Of a stretch of 64,000 nucleotides of DNA, positions 59,708 to 64,000 are shown in pieces. The stretch is from Thiotrichales bacterium (GTDB taxonomy: Bacteria; Pseudomonadota; Gammaproteobacteria; Beggiatoales; Beggiatoaceae), in NCBI GenBank assembly GCA_016744475.1, contig JADGEH010000007.1, positions 20,190 through 84,189 on the forward strand. Reading direction: 5' to 3'. Each line of letters opens with the position of its first letter. Within the stretch, counting starts at the first letter, position 1. The translations under genes were made by a program, and so were the position numbers. The notes beneath the pieces were generated by a model. The model did not search any database and was not told the origin of the DNA. It worked only from the letters and a program-made list of their open reading frames with translations.

Positions 59708-60430
59708 CTAACGATAGGCAATACGCAGACTGACCAGCAGTAATATCAAGGAAATGATCGCCAGTGCGCCACCCCAAAACCAGTACGGAAAAAACAGATA
59801 TTCAGCCATTTGCCCGGTATCTGAGGACATGGATCGTCCATCAATCGTGGCACTGTGCATAAACAAATAATCTAATTGTCGATAAACGCTGACACAAGCT
59901 TGCACGCCTAAAAATTGAATCGCAAAACTTTGCAACCAATGTGGTGCTTGCCAAGCCAAGAGTAAAATGCCAGCGCCCAAAGCGCTGACGGCGGTTAAAC
60001 CAAAGCTGCTACGCACCCAGATCAAAGCGGAGATAAACAGCATGGCACTGAGCAACACTAAACAGGTGCGAGCCGTGCTGTGATAGCGCCCTGCCATGAT
60101 GAAAATAGCCCCCGCAATGGCAGGCCCTAAAGGCCCGCTGGCTGCGACTATGGCTAAGCCTAAATCGCCAAACAATAAGCGCTGATAGCTATACATGGCG
60201 ACCCCGGAACCATTGGGTAAGAGTTTGAGTTCTTGAAAGGATGCGCCGAGCAGCATGGCGCTTAAACCATGTGCCATTTCATGAAACCAGGTGGCGAGAA
60301 TGGTGAAGGGATACAGAATGTAATTTCCCCAAGGGACTTGCCATAAACCAATAGTCAATAATGCAGATATCACCAACCAAATAAGACTCGCTCGATGAGA
60401 ACGTGGAGAACCAACAATATTTTCTGTCAT
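59708..60430 (-). CDS. M50-family membrane metallopeptidase
   Basis: 240 residues, about six hydrophobic helices. The HExxH zinc motif is in a membrane helix (FHEMAHGLSAML, residues ~49-60), typical of the intramembrane or membrane-proximal M50 group. The N-terminal helix ASLIWLVISALLTIGLW and C-terminal WGGALAIISLILLLVSL are also clear. This small form lacks PDZ and CBS domains and resembles the M50/peptidase-B-like proteins without known substrate. GCAACAAGTCTAAT lies just past its stop, as it does past the SulP gene. Confidence 0.78.
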   Translation of the reverse strand: MTENIVGSPRSHRASLIWLVISALLTIGLWQVPWGNYILYPFTILATWFHEMAHGLSAMLLGASFQELKLLPNGSGVAMYSYQRLLFGDLGLAIVAASGPLGPAIAGAIFIMAGRYHSTARTCLVLLSAMLFISALIWVRSSFGLTAVSALGAGILLLAWQAPHWLQSFAIQFLGVQACVSVYRQLDYLFMHSATIDGRSMSSDTGQMAEYLFFPYWFWGGALAIISLILLLVSLRIAYR

Positions 60431-60580
60431 GGGCTAAAGTTCCTGGTTGAGATGACTATGGACAATACTTAAACAATCGCTTAAAGTTTTTATACTATAT
60501 GCGTTGTAAGTGTTAAAGTTTTTTGTTTACGCTGTGCTTAATTCTTCCCCATTTTGATGCGGGAAGATGGGAGACTGTTT

Positions 60581-61180
60581 ATGATGTGTGCGCACCCTTT
60601 CGCGCTGAATATACCTTCGCGTGTGCCTCGGTGGGGGCTGCTATGGTTGACGCTGATGTTATTGTCGGCCTGTGATTATCCACCCGTGATCAAATCACAA
60701 CCTCAACAACCTTCACAACCCCTGTTGACACGCTTTGTTGGGCATCCCCCTCTAGCCCCTACCGCCTATACCGCACCGCAAACATCGATGGCGATGCAAT
60801 CCATAAGCGGTACTGAACTACAACCCATCGAGATCGCTTTGCCCGAAGTAAGCGAAACGGAAAATACAATACTCACGCCGCAAGAACTAGAAGATCATCT
60901 TGAGACTTATCAACAAAAGCACACCGCTTCAGCGCTGAACTTATCCGATCAAAGCGAGGCTAAAGCGGCATCTTCTGACAACACCAGTAACAGCACTGGC
61001 ATTGTTCATTTAGATTTAGGCCAACTGAGTGAAGATGGCAATGCTGAAAATGCTTTATCCACCGCTTCTGCCAGCGCTCCAGCGATAATGCCCGCCGAGC
61101 CTGAACCTGGCAATATTGATCTTGAGAATATCCAAGATTTACATCAAATTAGAATTCAATTAATGGCTGAAAGTCCTTAA
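60581..61180 (+). CDS. Lipoprotein of unknown function
   Basis: 199 residues from ATG 60581, chosen because GGGAG lies 7 nt upstream (TTG 60554 and ATG 60557 have no such site). Lipobox LLSA-C near residue 32 (TLMLLSACDYPP), then a Pro/Gln/Ser-rich, low-complexity, acidic mature part with no recognisable domain (ETENTILTPQELEDHLETYQ is the only helical stretch). It is probably an envelope lipoprotein. The OmpA-like lipoprotein gene follows 45 bp downstream on the same strand and they may form an operon. Confidence 0.7.
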   Translation: MMCAHPFALNIPSRVPRWGLLWLTLMLLSACDYPPVIKSQPQQPSQPLLTRFVGHPPLAPTAYTAPQTSMAMQSISGTELQPIEIALPEVSETENTILTPQELEDHLETYQQKHTASALNLSDQSEAKAASSDNTSNSTGIVHLDLGQLSEDGNAENALSTASASAPAIMPAEPEPGNIDLENIQDLHQIRIQLMAESP

Positions 61181-61225
61181 AAAGAGACATCCGCCGATTA
61201 AAACTATCCCAACGGAGGTTTATTC

Positions 61226-61741
61226 ATGCAATGCCGACATTTTACATCGCTTAAAGCACTGGGCATCCTCAGTGTCACCACATTATTGGGGGCTTGCGGG
61301 CCGATTTATGTGGCCGATATGAAATCCCCTATGACCGCTCAACCTTTGTTATCAGAAGCACAATGCCAATGCAATTTTACGCCTCTGAGCATGGCACAGC
61401 CGAAAACCAATTTACAAGCCGTGTATTTTGATACCGCACGCTCTAATTTACGTCCTGCGGCACAACGTAAGTTAGACGCTATCGCTAATACTATTCGGTT
61501 TAATAACCCCAGTTCTGTGATTATTGAGGGCAATGCGGATAGCCGTGGTAAAAACGGATATAACAAAGGCTTGGCTCAGCGTCGTGCAAAAGCAGTGCGT
61601 CAAGGGCTTTTATCTCGCGGCATTTCGGCTGATTTACTGGTGATTCAAAGCAATGGCGAAAATCGCCCCGTTATGCCCAACACTTCATCTCAGGGTTTGC
61701 AAATGAATCGCCGCGTCGATGTCACCTTACATTTGCGTTAA
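61226..61741 (+). CDS. OmpA/Pal-family lipoprotein
   Basis: 171 residues: lipobox LLGA-C24 (TTLLGACGPIY), a short linker, and the OmpA peptidoglycan-binding domain (~65-170) with VYFDTARSNLRPAAQRKLDA, IEGNADSRGKNGYNKGLAQR and MNRRVDVTL. The conserved Asp/Arg pair that clamps diaminopimelate is present (D in GNADSRG, R in NRRVD). It anchors in the outer membrane and contacts peptidoglycan. GGAGG lies 9 nt before ATG. A strong terminator follows at 61815. Confidence 0.9.
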   Translation: MQCRHFTSLKALGILSVTTLLGACGPIYVADMKSPMTAQPLLSEAQCQCNFTPLSMAQPKTNLQAVYFDTARSNLRPAAQRKLDAIANTIRFNNPSSVIIEGNADSRGKNGYNKGLAQRRAKAVRQGLLSRGISADLLVIQSNGENRPVMPNTSSQGLQMNRRVDVTLHLR

Positions 61742-61752
61742 GTGAGGGCTTC

Positions 61753-61795
61753 TTCTCTCGTTCCCACGCGCCTTGCGTGGGTAGCCTAAGCACCG
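61753..61795. repeat. Palindromic repeat, copy near ompA-like gene
   Basis: TTCTCTCGTTCCCACGCGCC then TTGCGTGGGTAGCCTAAGCACCG; nearly identical to the start of 62263-62320. Confidence 0.75.
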
Positions 61796-61814
61796 CCGTT
61801 TATGTTACAAGCAC

Positions 61815-61847
61815 AGGCGCTTCACTCCTTATTGAAGCGCCTTTTTT
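61815..61847 (+). terminator. Rho-independent terminator after OmpA-like gene
   Basis: AGGCGCTTCA pairs with TGAAGCGCCT (10 bp, 8-base loop), followed by TTTTTT. It is a textbook intrinsic terminator 74 bp after the stop. Confidence 0.9.
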
Positions 61848-61883
61848 AGTGGCAGACGATAACGAATGTTTAGCGGAGTGCTG

Positions 61884-62138
61884 ATGAACAGCGAAGAACT
61901 GCAAACCATCCTGAACAAACTCCAAGCGGGCTATCAGATTTACCATCGTCACCAGGAGCAAGAACTTAACATTGAATATGTGGGTGAAGGAAGGTTTGTC
62001 GTGACGGAATCTGAGTTTATGGGCGAATGCCGCTCGCAGGATTTAAATGCAAAAGCGCTGAGCGCTTATTTGTTTGCCCGTTTTAGCAGCCTGACGGCTG
62101 TCGAACGCTTGTTGCAAGCTCATAAAAACGATGTATGA
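61884..62138 (+). CDS. Small soluble protein of unknown function
   Basis: 84 residues from ATG 61884 (MNSEELQTILN), chosen because GGAG lies 5 nt upstream. It is acidic and mixed alpha/beta: a helix (ELQTILNKLQAGYQIYHRH), two or three strands (LNIEYVGEGRFVVTESEF), then a helix (LSAYLFARFSSLTAVERLLQ). No signal peptide. I do not recognise the family. It follows the terminator, so it has its own promoter or is read through. Confidence 0.6.
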   Translation: MNSEELQTILNKLQAGYQIYHRHQEQELNIEYVGEGRFVVTESEFMGECRSQDLNAKALSAYLFARFSSLTAVERLLQAHKNDV

Positions 62139-62505
62139 CGCGCCTAGAACAAAAATCTACACTATCGAAACGAAGATTCAAACCCTCATCAAGTGAGTCA
62201 GGGTTTTACCTGCTCTTTGACTCCCGAAATGGTGGGCACGCCGTGGTGAATGCGTTTTCTTTTTCTCTCGTTCCCACGCGCTTTGCGTGGGAAGCCTAAG
62301 CACCGCACCTGCGGTGCGTCTAAAGACAACAACCACTTAGAGCAGAATTAGCCCTATTATCCCTCCTATGTCACTGATATTTATATGGGTAACTGATTGT
62401 GGCCTTACTTGCGGATCAAGGTTTGCAACCTTGACCCGAATATTTTGAGCATGTTTGGCGTTGATTGAAACGTTCGGGAGCAAGTTACAAACCTGCACCC
62501 GCGTG
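62139..62505. other. Gap before the right-edge gene
   Basis: No gene seen. Contains a palindromic repeat (62263-62320). Near 62405-62500, imperfect inverted segments AAGGTTTGCAACCTTGACCC and GGGAGCAAGTTACAAACCTG flank TATTTTGAGCATG; this may be another repeat unit. The convergent genes would need terminators here. Confidence 0.5.
62263..62320. repeat. Palindromic repeat, full unit
   Basis: CTCGTTCCCACGCGCTTTGC then GTGGGAAGCCTAAG and the second palindrome GCACCGCACCTGCGGTGC. It is the best full-length member of this family, with two hairpins. Confidence 0.8.
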
Positions 62506-63870
62506 TTATTCCTCACAATAAAAACACTCAATATATTCTTTATGATGAAACCAATTTGTATTCAGCTCTTCTAATAAAGTATCACTATCAATTGGATATT
62601 CAATGTCAGTACAATCCCTTATTGTTTGTGCAAGCCAGCTTCTTGTTCCTGGTTTATTTATTTCAAAAAACAAAGATTCAGAAAACGATAGAGTTAATTC
62701 ATTCCAATGTGAGGCAAATTCTCTCATGGGTGGAACTTCTGTAAAATTATAGCCACTTATATATCCGTGCCTAAACCATACATCTTTTGAACGTAAAAAA
62801 TCACGATTTAACTGTTTATGAAATTGTTCTCTGTATTTATCAATATTCAGATATCCATCTTTATAATGAAAATATTCACTAGCATTTGATGTTGATTTAT
62901 TTATCACCTTGATTTTTTCTATAAATTTGTTGCACCAGTCATCTCTTTGGGTTCTATTTGCTTTAGAAATAATATCTATTTCATTTTTTCGTTTAGCATA
63001 ATTATTTTTATGAAAATTTTTGTTGTTTTTTTTAAAACAACCTTCAGATGTCCATAAACCGTAAACAGTATCTATAAAATACCGAGATTTCCATGTTGAT
63101 GTAAAATCATCATCAATCTTAAAGTCTTCCATATCATTATCATCATGCCTTAAATAATCATATGCGATAGTTGTTTGTTGATTAATGTCAATGTTATTTT
63201 TAACTAATGCCTCCGATAACTCATCTTTAGGTACCATCTTACTTTTAAGAGTCAGCCTTAAATGCCTAAAGCTAGAATCGTTAGGGAATGGGTGACACAG
63301 CCTACCTTTTTGAATCCAAAAATCAAAACTACTAATATCTGGGTTATATTGTGTAATGCTTGGCAACTTAATAAATACTCCATTATCTAAATCTAGTTGG
63401 ATACCATGCACCTGATCTGAACCATCTCTAAGATTTCTAAAGTATTCAAGCAATAAGTTTTTTTGTTCCGCATTTATTTTCGACAAGTTCATCCAACTAA
63501 ATACTTCTGCATTACGTCTAAATCCCCCGTCAGTTGCATTACAGGAACCCCATAAAAATAACCGTCTGTACTTATTTGTTACTTCATTTTTCCAGTGAAA
63601 TAAATAGCATTTTGCATGCACTATCCCCTCACAATGGGTTAAATTAACCCTTTCAATCTGACTTGCATAATTATTTGTTATATTCTCAATAGTCATAGAC
63701 GAACAAGACGCATCCGTTGTAATCGTAATTTTCTTGGGCTCTAGGGTAGTAAGTTTATCAATAAACTGTTCAGATATATAAGGCGAAAGAATATCTACCC
63801 TTTCTAGCAGGTATTGATTTTTATTTTTCACCTTATTAAGACAACTATCCCTTAATTTTTTCAATTCCAT
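62506..63870 (-). CDS. AT-rich gene with phospholipase-D-like motif
   Basis: 454 residues; AAAGGA precedes ATG 63870. An N-terminal domain (~20-125) has a PLD-type pattern: H85-A-K87-CYLF, then WG-S109-C-N111-ATDGGFRRNAEVF, equal to HxK...GSxN..GxxxNxEV. Only one such motif is visible, so a dimer or a divergent second half would be needed. The remaining ~330 residues (DFWIQKGRLCHPFPND, FRHGYISGYNFTEV) are not recognised. Composition is much more AT-rich than ftsI or glmS, suggesting transfer. PLD-like nucleases are common in defence loci, but the neighbour that would show this lies outside the window. Confidence 0.7.
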   Translation of the reverse strand: MELKKLRDSCLNKVKNKNQYLLERVDILSPYISEQFIDKLTTLEPKKITITTDASCSSMTIENITNNYASQIERVNLTHCEGIVHAKCYLFHWKNEVTNKYRRLFLWGSCNATDGGFRRNAEVFSWMNLSKINAEQKNLLLEYFRNLRDGSDQVHGIQLDLDNGVFIKLPSITQYNPDISSFDFWIQKGRLCHPFPNDSSFRHLRLTLKSKMVPKDELSEALVKNNIDINQQTTIAYDYLRHDDNDMEDFKIDDDFTSTWKSRYFIDTVYGLWTSEGCFKKNNKNFHKNNYAKRKNEIDIISKANRTQRDDWCNKFIEKIKVINKSTSNASEYFHYKDGYLNIDKYREQFHKQLNRDFLRSKDVWFRHGYISGYNFTEVPPMREFASHWNELTLSFSESLFFEINKPGTRSWLAQTIRDCTDIEYPIDSDTLLEELNTNWFHHKEYIECFYCEE

Positions 63871-64000
63871 AATATTTCATCCTTTCTCAAGTTCTTGCTA
63901 CTTTCTACTTTAATTTGAAAAACTAATCTCTAGTTACCGCATAACATTTCATTAAAAACCTGAAAACCTAATTGTATAACAGCTTGGATAGTATGTTATA
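63871..64000. other. Upstream region of the PLD-like gene
   Basis: AT-rich sequence at the window edge that should contain the promoter of the PLD-like gene on the minus strand. Nothing else is identifiable. Confidence 0.35.

Noticed and set aside
62337..62531. 64-codon minus-strand frame
   Set aside because: Built from repeat-like intergenic DNA; no Shine-Dalgarno or domain.

Overview
The window looks like a chromosomal segment of a Gram-negative bacterium, most likely a gammaproteobacterium. It carries ftsL-ftsI, a 610-residue GlmS, OmpA/Pal-type and other lipoproteins, NorE/NorF-like proteins, a SulP carrier and several haem proteins. Giant repeat adhesins, STAND/WD40 proteins, many short palindromic elements and redox genes together recall filamentous sulfur oxidisers (Thiotrichales/Beggiatoaceae), but that placement is inference. 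No rRNA, tRNA or CRISPR array was seen.

Layout. (1) 1-22.2 kb, minus strand: two giant secreted proteins with an AraC-type regulator between them. The first runs off the left edge (NHL propellers, RCC1 propeller, beta-helix, cadherin-like). The second has 4842 residues (beta-helix/Ig modules, cadherin, InlB-type repeats, Gly/Thr stalk). They share modules. (2) 22.2-25.1 kb: decayed DNA with a moxR start fragment, a gene broken by TGA, and remnants of an IS5-type and an IS4-type transposase. (3) 25.1-29.7 kb: SulP carrier, cytochrome c', a membrane protein, norE-norF and a lytic transglycosylase; two inverted 161-bp mobile elements bracket the cytochrome pair. (4) 29.8-36.0 kb: a TdeIII-type restriction-modification pair, MBL hydrolase, His-rich lipoprotein, hicBA and pepP plus a membrane protein. 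(5) 36.3-39.4 kb: a CBS-histidine kinase, a two-receiver response regulator and a gene fragment.

(6) 39.8-55.7 kb is the most unusual part. A DUF4062-STAND ATPase-TM-WD40 protein is followed after 5 bp by a response regulator fused to a cyclase-like domain that lacks both metal-binding Asp residues. After 9 bp come ftsL and ftsI, so a signalling or conflict module appears to be co-transcribed with septation genes. Downstream lie a phosphoesterase-STAND-TPR protein, an ankyrin-DUF4132 protein and a small protein ending in Gly-Gly. The division cluster is otherwise broken: neither rsmH nor murE is adjacent. (7) 55.8-62.1 kb: DUF302 protein, dihaem cytochrome, glmS, M50 protease, lipoproteins. 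(8) 62.5 kb to the end: an AT-rich gene with a phospholipase-D-like motif.

Across the window at least five 141-161-bp palindromic elements share one central core but have different ends. One supplies the stop codon of the histidine kinase and another abuts the start of norE. Further palindromic repeat families occur in most intergenic gaps.
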